Below, piece after piece: positions 23,159 to 31,390 of a stretch of 64,000 nt of DNA (position 1 is the stretch's first letter; each line of letters starts with the position of its first letter). The notes under the pieces are model-generated. The model ran no database searches. It saw nothing but the letters and a program-made list of their open reading frames with translations, and was not told the DNA's origin. Position numbers and translations under genes: made by a program. The DNA is from Nonomuraea sp. NBC_00507 (lineage in GTDB: Bacteria; Actinomycetota; Actinomycetes; Streptosporangiales; Streptosporangiaceae): assembly GCF_036013525.1 (NCBI RefSeq), contig NZ_CP107853.1, forward strand, positions 8,928,001 through 8,992,000, read 5' to 3'.

Positions 23159-26100
23159 TCAGGCGAACACGTCCTGCTGGTAGCGGCCGGCCGCTTCCAG
23201 GCCGGCCAGCCACGCCGCGCCGTCCTCCCCCATCCGCGCCCCGTAGATGTCCACCAGGGCCTGCCGCACGGCGGGCGCCATGCGCAGGCCGTCGCCGCAG
23301 ACGTACACGTGTGCGCCCTGCTCCAGCAGCTCCCACAGCTCATCGGCATGCGCGGCGACAGCGTCCTGGACGAACCGGTACTGATGCCCGGGAACGGCCG
23401 AGAACGCGGTGTGCACCCGCACCTCGTCCCGCTCCGCCCAGGCCGAGAGCTCGTCCCCGTACAGCAGGTCGTGCTCGGGGTGACGGCACCCGGCGAACAC
23501 CTCCGCCCGCCCGGTGGCACCCGCCAGCGCGCGTTCTTCAAGGAAGCCGCGCAGCGGCGCGAACCCTGTGCCGGGGCCGACGAGGATCACGGGCGTGGCG
23601 GGGTCGTCGGGAAGCCGGAACGGCGGGGCAGGCACGCGGACGTAGCCGTAGAAGACCTCGCCTTCCTTCAGCCCGGCGAGGTAGGCCGAGCACATGCCCT
23701 GGTACGTGCCGGCGCCGGACCAGGCGGGCCCCTCGACGAGCCCGACCGTGAGCCGCACCAGCGACGGGTCGGCCAGCGGCGACGACGAAACGGAGTAGTA
23801 GCGCGGCTTGATCGGCCCGGCCATCTCCAGGAACACCGGCAGCGGCAGCTCGATCGCGGGGAACCGCTCCAGCAGCGCCAGCGGGGAGACCCGCTTGGCG
23901 AGGATCTCGTCGGCGTAGCTCGCGGTCAGCTCGGCCAGCTGACCGCGTGTCCACGGGCAGGCGGTGTGCGCGGCCAGCGCCTCCAGATCACCCCGAGTGG
24001 CCACCTCCTGCAGCTCGGCGAACTCGGTCAGCAGCAGTCCGGCCGTCACCGGCGTGTCCACCGGCAGGTGCGTGGCTCCGGCGGCACGCAGCCGCACGAC
24101 CTGCTCCCTGGGGACCCGCAGGCAACGCAGCGCCCATTCGACCAGCTCGGGGTCGTTCTTGGCGAAGACGGCCACGTGGTCGCCGGCCGCGTACGTGACG
24201 CCCTCGGGCAGCCTGGCCACGAGGGAGCGCACCCCGGGCCGCGGCGCCTCGAGTGAGAAGTCCCAGAGGCCGGCCGGGTCGCCGGTCAGCTCTTCGTTCG
24301 AGACGACGGTCAGCGGGAAGGCCCGCTCGGAGACGACGGCAGGCCGGACCTCGGCCTCGGTGAGCACCTCCATCTCGTAGCGCGGCCCCGCCGACTCGGC
24401 GCCGGCGCTGTACTCCTCGGCCAGCGCCGCCCACAGCCTGGCCGTCCACGCCGACACGTCGCCGTCGAAGTCGCCGTCGGCGTCGGCGTCGGCCTCGCCC
24501 CGCTCGATCAGCGGCTGCGCCCCGGCGGCCGTCAGCTTCTCGTACGCGCGCCGCGGGAACGCCTGATACGTGGGCCACTGCGTGTTCCCGCAGCCCAGCA
24601 TGGCGAGCCGGACGCCGGTCAGGTCGGGCAGCGCGTCCAGGGCGTCGAAGCGCTGGGCGTTGTCGGGGGCCTTGCCGTTGTAGGAGGAGGCCACCACCAC
24701 CAGCAGGCCCTCGCCCGGCGGGACCAGCGCGTCGAGCGTGGTCAGCGTGGTGGCGAACCCGGCCCGCCCGGCCCGCTCGGCCAGCCGCTCGGCGATGTCG
24801 GCGCTGGTGCCGAGGTTGGAGCCGTACGCGACGGTGAGCGGCACGCCGGTGACGGCGATTTCCTGCTCCTGGGCCTCCTGCGCGGCCTCCTGGACGACGG
24901 CGGCCCGCTCGTGGGCGCGGCGCTCGCGCACCCTGAGCGTGAATCCGTCCGGCTTGAGCGTGAGCGTCTGCTTGATCTTCATGCGGTAGGCGTCCGGGTC
25001 GGACAGCGCGAAGCGGCGCAGGATCATCGCCAGCGCCAGCCTGGCCTCGGTGAGCGCGAACTGGCGGCCGATGCAGGCCCGCTCGCCGTTGCCGAACGGC
25101 TTGTACGCGGCCGGGTGGTGGTGGTGCTTGTTCTCCGGCAGCCAGCGGTCGATGTCGAACTCGCCGGGCCGCTCCCACACCCTGGGGTGGCGGTGCAGCA
25201 CCGGCAGCAGCACGACGACCCCCTGATCCTTGGGGATGGGGTAGCCGCCGAGCGTGGTGTCCTCGACCGCGCTGACGTTGAACGCCGGGATCGGCGACCA
25301 GACCCGCAGCGTCTCCTCCAGGATGCGCGCGATGACGTCGAGCTTCATCACGGTCTCGTACGAAGGCGGCTCGTCGCCCGGCAGCAGCCTGTCCACCTCC
25401 TCATAGGCGCGGGCCAGCGTGTGGGGCTCGCGCAGCAGGTTGTACAGGGCGAAGGACAGCAGGCCGCTGGTGGTCTCGTGCCCGGCGATGAGGAAGGTGA
25501 GGACCTGGTTGCGGATGTTCTCGTCGGACAATCGCGCGCCACTCTGCGGGTCGGAGGCCTCCAGCATCAGGCCCAGGAGGTCTTTGGAGCCGGTGGCGCC
25601 CTCGGCGCGCCGCTGCTTGATCACCTCGTCGACGAGCTCCTGCATGGTGGCGATGTCGCGCCGGTAGCTCTCCTCCTGCTTGCGCTTGAGCTTGGTGACG
25701 AACGGCAGCTGCTGGTTGCGCAGCATGGCCGCGGTCAGCGCACCGCCCATGGCCTGCAGGAACGGGTGCAGCTCAGGTGAGTCGAAGGAGTTGAACCGGT
25801 AGCCGAACCCGGTGAGCGAGATCGTGTCGAGCGTGAGCCTGGTCATGTCGTCGGCGACCGGCAGGTCCTCCCCCTGGCGACCTGCCCACGACGCGACGAG
25901 CTGCTCGGCGACCTCCAGGAACTGGGGATAGTACGCCTTCATCGAACGCTGGCTGAAGGCGGGCATCAGGATGCGGTGCGCGTGCCCCCACACCGGCTCG
26001 TCATGGTCGGCCGTGAAGAGCCCGTCACCGCCGAAGTCGCGCACGATCGACAGCGGCGGCTTGATGCGCTTGACGAACCGGCTCTCGTCGCACGCCTCCG

Positions 26101-26278
26101 CGACCAGGTCGGGGTCGAAGACGAGCACGATCGTGCGCCCGGCGACCTCGAGCCGGAAGATGCCCTCCTCCTGGTATCGGGAGGCCACCTGGACGAAGTG
26201 CTCGATCGGCGCGTGAGAGGGAATCTGCAGCGTGTTGCCCAGGATGGGCAGGCCCTGTGGGGCGGGGATGCGCGACAT
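23159..26278 (-). CDS. CYP102 family self-sufficient P450/reductase fusion (P450 BM3-like)
   Basis: This 1039-residue enzyme hydroxylates fatty acids or similar lipids with NADPH without separate partners. The heme domain (about 1-460) has I-helix AGHETTS, K-helix EETLR and heme loop FGNGERACIGRQ with C402 as ligand, close to C400 of P450 BM3. A flavodoxin-like FMN domain follows (VAYGSNLGTSADIAERLAE), then FAD and NADPH domains (PRYYSVSSSPLAD, GPGTGFAPLRGFL). Length matches the family's 1049. The ATG at 26278 follows AAGGGAG. It is divergent from a TetR repressor, and one of two matching palindromes lies just upstream of its ribosome site. Confidence 0.95.
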   Translation of the reverse strand: MSRIPAPQGLPILGNTLQIPSHAPIEHFVQVASRYQEEGIFRLEVAGRTIVLVFDPDLVAEACDESRFVKRIKPPLSIVRDFGGDGLFTADHDEPVWGHAHRILMPAFSQRSMKAYYPQFLEVAEQLVASWAGRQGEDLPVADDMTRLTLDTISLTGFGYRFNSFDSPELHPFLQAMGGALTAAMLRNQQLPFVTKLKRKQEESYRRDIATMQELVDEVIKQRRAEGATGSKDLLGLMLEASDPQSGARLSDENIRNQVLTFLIAGHETTSGLLSFALYNLLREPHTLARAYEEVDRLLPGDEPPSYETVMKLDVIARILEETLRVWSPIPAFNVSAVEDTTLGGYPIPKDQGVVVLLPVLHRHPRVWERPGEFDIDRWLPENKHHHHPAAYKPFGNGERACIGRQFALTEARLALAMILRRFALSDPDAYRMKIKQTLTLKPDGFTLRVRERRAHERAAVVQEAAQEAQEQEIAVTGVPLTVAYGSNLGTSADIAERLAERAGRAGFATTLTTLDALVPPGEGLLVVVASSYNGKAPDNAQRFDALDALPDLTGVRLAMLGCGNTQWPTYQAFPRRAYEKLTAAGAQPLIERGEADADADGDFDGDVSAWTARLWAALAEEYSAGAESAGPRYEMEVLTEAEVRPAVVSERAFPLTVVSNEELTGDPAGLWDFSLEAPRPGVRSLVARLPEGVTYAAGDHVAVFAKNDPELVEWALRCLRVPREQVVRLRAAGATHLPVDTPVTAGLLLTEFAELQEVATRGDLEALAAHTACPWTRGQLAELTASYADEILAKRVSPLALLERFPAIELPLPVFLEMAGPIKPRYYSVSSSPLADPSLVRLTVGLVEGPAWSGAGTYQGMCSAYLAGLKEGEVFYGYVRVPAPPFRLPDDPATPVILVGPGTGFAPLRGFLEERALAGATGRAEVFAGCRHPEHDLLYGDELSAWAERDEVRVHTAFSAVPGHQYRFVQDAVAAHADELWELLEQGAHVYVCGDGLRMAPAVRQALVDIYGARMGEDGAAWLAGLEAAGRYQQDVFA

Positions 26279-26297
26279 GAGTGCTCCCTTGGAGTAG

Positions 26298-26336
26298 CCA
26301 TACACCGTATGGCTGACGCTACCATACGGTGTATGG
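26298..26336. promoter_or_regulatory. Twin operator between CYP102 and TetR genes
   Basis: CCATACACCGTATGG (26298-26312) and CCATACGGTGTATGG (26322-26336) are each 6-3-6 palindromes and exact reverse complements of one another, 24 bp centre to centre. The second includes the ATG of the tetR gene. This is a textbook binding site pair for the divergent TetR protein; actual binding is inferred. Confidence 0.8.
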
Positions 26337-26893
26337 CAGTGAGTGCGCGCAGGGGCGAGCCCCTGACGCTTCAAGAGATCAGCTCCACGGCTCTGCGTCT
26401 GATGGACGAGGGGGGCGTGGAGGGTCTGTCCATGCGCAAGCTGGCGGCGGAGCTGGACGTCAACCCGATGTCGCTCTACCACCACGTGGAGAGCAAGGAG
26501 GCGCTGCTCGGGCTGGTCTGCCAGGGGGCCGCGCGGCGCATGCACCTGCCGCCGGACGACGGCACGCCCTGGCAGCATCAGCTCAGGGCGCTGGCCCTCG
26601 CCTATCACCGGCACGCGCTGGAGCATCCCGCCCTGTGGACCTACGTCCACAACCATCCGGAGATCGTCTCTGACCGGCGGATAGCACTGTGGGAGGTGCT
26701 CTACCGGATCCTGCGGCTGGCCGGGATCCCGGAGGAGGAGCTGATCAGGACGGGGGACGTGCTGCACGCGTTCGTCTCCGGCTTCGTGATCTTCGAGACC
26801 CACGGGCACATGGCCGACGATCCCGAGGAGATCGACCGCACCTTCGACACGGCCATCAACGTGATCGTGCGCGGCCTGGCAAGACCCGATTAG
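26333..26893 (+). CDS. TetR family repressor of the CYP102 gene
   Basis: The 186-residue protein has a TetR-type DNA-binding domain at residues about 12-58 (LTLQEISSTALRLMDEGG then LDVNPMSLYHHVESKEALL) and a helical effector domain of the tetracycline-repressor class. It is divergent from CYP102, as is the repressor BM3R1 at the Bacillus P450 BM3 locus. Its ATG lies inside an operator half and has no ribosome site in front of it, so the mRNA may be leaderless; a GTG two codons later is the alternative. It would block its own transcription directly. The ligand is probably a fatty acid or related lipid, by analogy only. Confidence 0.88.
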   Translation: MAVSARRGEPLTLQEISSTALRLMDEGGVEGLSMRKLAAELDVNPMSLYHHVESKEALLGLVCQGAARRMHLPPDDGTPWQHQLRALALAYHRHALEHPALWTYVHNHPEIVSDRRIALWEVLYRILRLAGIPEEELIRTGDVLHAFVSGFVIFETHGHMADDPEEIDRTFDTAINVIVRGLARPD

Positions 26894-27009
26894 TCACCCG
26901 GCCACCACACGATCCACGCGGTGCCGTCGATCTCGTTGAAGAAGACGAACGCGCCCCAGGGGCCGCTTTCGCCCTCCGCCAGGCAGTAGTCCGTCAGCAC
27001 GCGGTCCAC
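26890..27009 (-). CDS. Small hypothetical protein, 39 residues
   Basis: A short frame, GTG at 27009, is preceded by a GGAGGAG run and encodes a compact protein with coding character: VLTDYCLAEGESGPWGAF followed by VFFNEIDGTAWIVWWPGD. Its high aromatic content, the presence of Cys and strongly GC-biased third positions argue for a real gene. A second GTG at 27000 is possible. Its stop overlaps the tetR stop region by four bases in convergent orientation. No family recognised. Confidence 0.55.
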   Translation of the reverse strand: MDRVLTDYCLAEGESGPWGAFVFFNEIDGTAWIVWWPGD

Positions 27010-27133
27010 GCCCTCCTCCTCCCGTCGTGGCCTGTCGCCAGGGCGTCGATCGGCCGGGCCCCGGATCGACGCCCTGAGGTGAAGGTCCTGCTCGCCGGAG
27101 GAGGTGAACGGCGAGTGGGTGAGCGCGGGCGGC

Positions 27134-27433
27134 TCAGGCGGACGCCTCCCAGACGGCCTCGAAGGAAGCCTGAGGGATCTCCGTCAGCTCCCAGATCTCC
27201 AGCGGCTGATCCGTGAGAAACCCCCGCTCGTCCTGCAGGTGCCGCCACCAATATCGGCGGGCGAGGCGATCGGCGCCGACCTCGACCTGCCGGACCGCCC
27301 AGTGTTCGCCGTCGCCCTCGACGCTCTCGAAGAGCCAGGCGCGGCCGTCCTCGTCGGCCATGTGCCAGTAGTGGCGGGGAGCGTCGGACTCGGCGAGCTG
27401 CCTGACCAGTGGTTGCCGGAGATCGTGGTGCAC
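27134..27433 (-). CDS. Hypothetical protein, 99 residues
   Basis: The GTG start at 27433 gives MHHDLRQPLVRQLAESDAP, followed by HYWHMADEDGRAWLFESVEG, VRQVEVGADRLARRYWW and a C-terminus EIWELTEIPQASFEAVWE. Many Trp and His residues and a predicted beta-rich core suggest a small folded cytoplasmic protein. I do not recognise the family. It is upstream of the 39-residue gene on the same strand, 124 bp apart, and could be its partner. Confidence 0.65.
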   Translation of the reverse strand: MHHDLRQPLVRQLAESDAPRHYWHMADEDGRAWLFESVEGDGEHWAVRQVEVGADRLARRYWWRHLQDERGFLTDQPLEIWELTEIPQASFEAVWEASA

Positions 27434-27464
27434 GGGCCCACTCTAGAGATCGGCGCCGTCAAAA

Positions 27465-28715
27465 CTAGCGCTGGTACGCCCCGGCGTCCGGTGAGCCGGC
27501 CACGGGCTTGCCCGCCGCGTCCTTGGCGACGGCCTTGCCCCCGTACCACTTGGCGGTGAGCGCGAGACCCCGGTCGAGCGCCGGGGAGCCGGGCCGCAGG
27601 CGCAGGTCCGTGCGGGAGACGAACTGCGGGTTCGCCATCACCGACTTGGGCCCGAGCTTGAACTTGGCCGTGCGGCCCTGGTAAACGCTGCCGGCCTCGT
27701 CCGCGCCCTGGCCGTCCTCCCAGCCGGCTTCCCCGCCCACGACGACGACGTTGTTGCGGAGCTTGAGTATCGACGGGGAGCAGCCGTCGTGGCAGGACCA
27801 GCCGATGGTGTCCTTGGCCGGCAGGTAGACCGAGTTGTGCACGGCGACGGTGCCCTTGACGGGTCCGACGATGTGGCGGGCGCCGCGGGTGATGAGGAAG
27901 GAGCCGCGGCTGCGCGAGGAGGTCACGACATTGAAGGCGTAGACGTTGCCGGTGGCGGTCTTGCCCTTCTGGGCTCCCAGCTCGGTGAAGGTCTCGTTGT
28001 TCCTGGCGATGTTGTGGGTGACGCGGTTGCGGTCGCCGTTGAAGATCTCGACGGCGGCCCCGTCGGTGCCGTAGTCCTGGCTCTTGGCGAAGCTGCCGGT
28101 GATGGTGTTGCCGGTGACGACGTTGTCGTCGCCGTTGAGCAGCACGCCGAAGGCGCCGGAGTCGTTGTCGCCGCCCTCGTCGTTGACGCTCATCCGGTTG
28201 TTGTCGGTCAGCACGCTGTCGCGGATGGTGTTGCGCGAGCCTGCGGCCGTGACGAACACGCCGGCGATGTTGCGGTCGGCCTGCACGCCGGTCAGCTCGT
28301 TGTGGTCGCCGTCGATCTGGAAGCCGGCCCAGCGGCAGCCGGAGGCACGCAGGCCGCTGACCCGCCAGTGATCTCCCGAGATCACGACGCAGTCCGCCTC
28401 ATCACCGCTGATCTTGGCGAGCGCGCCCTTGCCGTACGGCTTGATGGAGATCGGCCGGGCCGCGGTGCCCTTGGCCGCCAGGGTGAGGGTGCCCGTGAAC
28501 GCGCTGCCGCGCTTGACGGCGACGGTGTCGCCGGGCTTGAGGTCGGCCGCGTTGACCTTGTCCAGCGACTTCCACGGCGCGGTCGCGCTGGTGCCCGCGG
28601 CGGCGTCGTCACCCGCCCTGGAGTCCACGTAGTACGTCGTGCCCGCCTGGGCTGACGCCGTGACCGGTACGGCAGACAGGAGCGAAGCCATGACGGCTAC
28701 GGACAACACCCTCAT
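27465..28715 (-). CDS. Secreted right-handed beta-helix protein (polysaccharide lyase-like)
   Basis: The 416-residue protein begins with a Sec signal peptide (MRVLSVAVMASLLSAVPVTA, cleavage near ASAQA) and the N-terminal stretch TTYYVDSRAGDDAAAGTS that opens many secreted beta-helix proteins. Repeated NxI/NxV rungs such as HNELTGVQADRN, NTIRDSVLTDNN and NVVTGNTITGS form a parallel beta-helix, as in pectate lyases and related enzymes. Catalytic residues cannot be assigned. Near the carbohydrate genes it plausibly acts on plant or microbial polysaccharide outside the cell; a substrate-binding, non-catalytic role is equally possible. Confidence 0.8.
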   Translation of the reverse strand: MRVLSVAVMASLLSAVPVTASAQAGTTYYVDSRAGDDAAAGTSATAPWKSLDKVNAADLKPGDTVAVKRGSAFTGTLTLAAKGTAARPISIKPYGKGALAKISGDEADCVVISGDHWRVSGLRASGCRWAGFQIDGDHNELTGVQADRNIAGVFVTAAGSRNTIRDSVLTDNNRMSVNDEGGDNDSGAFGVLLNGDDNVVTGNTITGSFAKSQDYGTDGAAVEIFNGDRNRVTHNIARNNETFTELGAQKGKTATGNVYAFNVVTSSRSRGSFLITRGARHIVGPVKGTVAVHNSVYLPAKDTIGWSCHDGCSPSILKLRNNVVVVGGEAGWEDGQGADEAGSVYQGRTAKFKLGPKSVMANPQFVSRTDLRLRPGSPALDRGLALTAKWYGGKAVAKDAAGKPVAGSPDAGAYQR

Positions 28716-28772
28716 ACGAGCACACCACTATCTAGTTAAAACGCGGAATAGGCAGAGGACACCGTAGCGTGA

Positions 28773-30545
28773 TCAATGCGTGAGGCGCCAGACACGCAGC
28801 GAAGGTCCCTCACCCGGGATGACGTCGCCGTCCTCGGCGTCGTACACGCCTTCCGCGCGCATCCCGATGTGCAGCGGTTCGCCGGGGGCGCGGCGCGCGC
28901 AGACCAGCAGCGTCTCCTGGTACGTCTCGCGCGCGAACACCAGGCAGTCGGCGTCGGCGTGCAGCCAGCGCAGGCCGCCGTGGCGCAGCGAGGGCTCGGC
29001 GCGGCGCAGCCCGAGCAGGTCCCGGTATCCGGCGAGGGTCCGGGAGTCCTGGTCGGCGGGCCGGTTCCAGGGCATGGGGGTGCGGGAGTGCTCGCCGTTC
29101 ACGCCGGTCAGGCCGAACTCGCTGCCGGCGAACACCATCGGCGTGCCGGGCAGCGTGGCCTGCAGGCCGAGGGCGAGCAGGTGCCGCTCCCGGGACCCCG
29201 TGACGGTGCGGATGCGCGGCGAGTCGTGCGAGTCGAGCAGTTGCCAGGAGTGCCGGTACGACCGCCAGGACATGTGCGAGGCGAACGAGCGGAACGTGGC
29301 CAGCGTGGCCTGCCCGTCCCGTGCGGGCACGCCGCCCGGCACCCCCAGGAAGTGCTCCAGGTCCAGCTCGGGGCCGCGCAGCCAGGTCCAGACGGGGCGG
29401 GTGAAGCCGCCGTAGTTCATGGTGCCGTGCCAGCCGTCGCGGTCCAGGTCAGGCGTGGCGTCGTGGTTGTGCTCGGCGATGAAGGCGGCCTGCGGGCCGA
29501 GCGCGCGCCGCAGCATGCGCGCGACCTCGTGGTTGTGGTCGGCGGCGCCGAGCCTGCCGGTCATGTTGGCCACGTCCACGCGCCAGCCGTCCAGCGGCCC
29601 GAGCCACTTCGTCAGCACGTCCCGCATGGCGGCGCGCACCCGCTCGCTGGCCCAGTTGAGCTTGGGCAGCGACTTGACGCCCCACCAGCTCTCGTAGTCG
29701 CCGGTCTCGGGGTCGAAGAAGAACATGTCCCGCTCGGGGGCGTTCACGTCGGAGACGGCGGCGGTGAACCATTCGTGGGTGTCGCCGCAGTGGTTGGTGG
29801 TGATGTCGCCGAGCAGTCGCATCCCGCGCGCGTGCACCGCGTCGGACAGGCGGTGCAGCGCCGCGTCGCCGCCGAGGAGCGGGTCGACGGTGTCGAAGCT
29901 CGCGGCGTCGTAGCGGTGGTTGGAGCGGGCGGGCCAGATCGGTGTCAGGTAGACGGTGTCGGCGCCGAGGCCCTCGATGTGGTCGAGCCGCTGGGCGATG
30001 CCGTCGAGGTCGCCGCCGTAGAACTGCTCGGCGGTGCCGGGGCCGCTGGGGATGACCGGGTCGCGGTCCCAGTCGCGCGGCAGCGCCCAGTCCGGCAGCT
30101 TGCCCACGGGACGGGAGCGCTCGTAGCGGTCGGGGAAGATCTGGTAGACGATCGCGTCCGCCATCCACCCCGGCGGCGGTTGGTGGCACACCAGGCGGAA
30201 GTCGCTCGCGTCGGTCAGGTCGTGCGTGACGAGCCCGGCCGCGGTCAGCCACGCCTGGCCGCGGCCGGTGGTGAGCAGGAACCGGTAGGGGGTGACGGGG
30301 TTGACCGCGGTGATCTCGGCCCGCCACCAGGCGTCGGTGCCGCCGAATCCCCTGATGTCACGCGGCGTGCGCGACGCCGCGACATACCGCGGCTCGCCGT
30401 CACGAACCGTGCGTGCGTGAACGCCGGTGACTCCGGCCGCGAGCGGCGCCCGCAGCCAGAGCGTCACCCGCGAGCCGAGCTCGGGCGCCTGCTCGGAGAC
30501 GTACAGAGCCGAGCCGTCGTGATGCGGCTCCCCGATGTAGCGCAA
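28773..30545 (-). CDS. Neopullulanase/maltogenic amylase-type GH13 enzyme
   Basis: A 590-residue cytoplasmic alpha-amylase family enzyme. An N-terminal beta-sandwich (residues 1 to about 125) precedes the catalytic barrel, as in neopullulanase and cyclomaltodextrinase. GH13 regions are seen as DITTNHCG, GWRVDVANM (nucleophile Asp), FIAEHNHD (acid/base Glu) and LLDSHDSPR. It is the last gene of the malE-malF-malG transcript, starting at a TTG five bases after the malG stop, and would degrade imported maltodextrins or cyclodextrins. The weak start codon may keep its expression low. Confidence 0.9.
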   Translation of the reverse strand: MRYIGEPHHDGSALYVSEQAPELGSRVTLWLRAPLAAGVTGVHARTVRDGEPRYVAASRTPRDIRGFGGTDAWWRAEITAVNPVTPYRFLLTTGRGQAWLTAAGLVTHDLTDASDFRLVCHQPPPGWMADAIVYQIFPDRYERSRPVGKLPDWALPRDWDRDPVIPSGPGTAEQFYGGDLDGIAQRLDHIEGLGADTVYLTPIWPARSNHRYDAASFDTVDPLLGGDAALHRLSDAVHARGMRLLGDITTNHCGDTHEWFTAAVSDVNAPERDMFFFDPETGDYESWWGVKSLPKLNWASERVRAAMRDVLTKWLGPLDGWRVDVANMTGRLGAADHNHEVARMLRRALGPQAAFIAEHNHDATPDLDRDGWHGTMNYGGFTRPVWTWLRGPELDLEHFLGVPGGVPARDGQATLATFRSFASHMSWRSYRHSWQLLDSHDSPRIRTVTGSRERHLLALGLQATLPGTPMVFAGSEFGLTGVNGEHSRTPMPWNRPADQDSRTLAGYRDLLGLRRAEPSLRHGGLRWLHADADCLVFARETYQETLLVCARRAPGEPLHIGMRAEGVYDAEDGDVIPGEGPSLRVWRLTH

Positions 30546-30550
30546 TGCAC

Positions 30551-31390
30551 CTATCCCTTGACAGCTCCGGCGGTCAGCCCGGAGACGATGTATTTCTGCA
30601 ACCAGAGGAACACACCTACCGTGGGAACGGCGGTCAGCAGCGTCGCCGCGGCGAACATGCCGAAGTTCGCGTTGCGATGGTCGCCGGCGATCATGCCGTA
30701 CATGCCGACGGCGAGGGTCTTGCTCTCGGGGTCGCGCAGGAAGACGTTGGCCATGAGGAACTCGCTCATGGTGCCGATGAACGCCAGCAGCGCGGTGACC
30801 GCGAGGATCGGCGTGACCAGCGGCATGATGACGCGCCAGAAGATCTGCGCGTGGGTGGCGCCGTCCACGGTGGCGGCCTCGTCGAGCTCCTTAGGCACGG
30901 TGTCCAGGAACCCCTTCATCAGCCAGGTGTTCACGCCGAGCGCGCCGCCCAGGTAGAGCAGCATGAGCCCCCAGACGGTGTTGAACCCGAACGCCGGGTA
31001 CAGCTCCGTCACCCTGGTGAAGATCATGAAGATCGTGACGATGGCCAGGAACTGCGGGAACATCTGGATGAGCAGCAGCGCCAGCAGCCCGACCCGGCGG
31101 CCGGCGAAGCGCATGCGGCTGAAGGCGTAGGCGGCGAACATCGACAGCAGCAGGCTCGCGAACGACGCCACCAGCGCGATGAACACCGAGTTGAAGAACC
31201 ACCGCGCGAACGGGTAGGTGTCGGAGGCGAGCAGGTTGGCGAAGTTCGCCGGGCTCGCCCCGTTCGGCAGCAGGTCGGTGGAGGCCAGCGTGCCCAGCGG
31301 GTTGATCGCCGCGGAGACCACGAACAGGATCGGGAACACCGCGAACGCGCACACGACGAGCACGAACACGTGCCTGAGGGCGATTTTCAC
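30551..31390 (-). CDS. malG: Maltose/maltodextrin ABC permease MalG
   Basis: The 279-residue inner-membrane permease has six hydrophobic segments and the ATPase-contact EAA loop, read here as DEAATVDGATHAQIFWRVIMPL. Start is the GTG at 31390 overlapping the malF stop (GTGA). It partners MalF. No malK gene is in this operon; the ATPase at 15.7 kb is the nearest candidate. Assignment to maltose rather than another oligosaccharide rests on MalF architecture and on the two GH13 enzymes at the locus. Confidence 0.9.
   Translation of the reverse strand: MKIALRHVFVLVVCAFAVFPILFVVSAAINPLGTLASTDLLPNGASPANFANLLASDTYPFARWFFNSVFIALVASFASLLLSMFAAYAFSRMRFAGRRVGLLALLLIQMFPQFLAIVTIFMIFTRVTELYPAFGFNTVWGLMLLYLGGALGVNTWLMKGFLDTVPKELDEAATVDGATHAQIFWRVIMPLVTPILAVTALLAFIGTMSEFLMANVFLRDPESKTLAVGMYGMIAGDHRNANFGMFAAATLLTAVPTVGVFLWLQKYIVSGLTAGAVKG

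Noticed and set aside
28776..30956. 726-codon plus-strand frame opposite the amylase and malG genes
   Set aside because: Mirror of real coding on the minus strand, whose GH13 motifs are intact.
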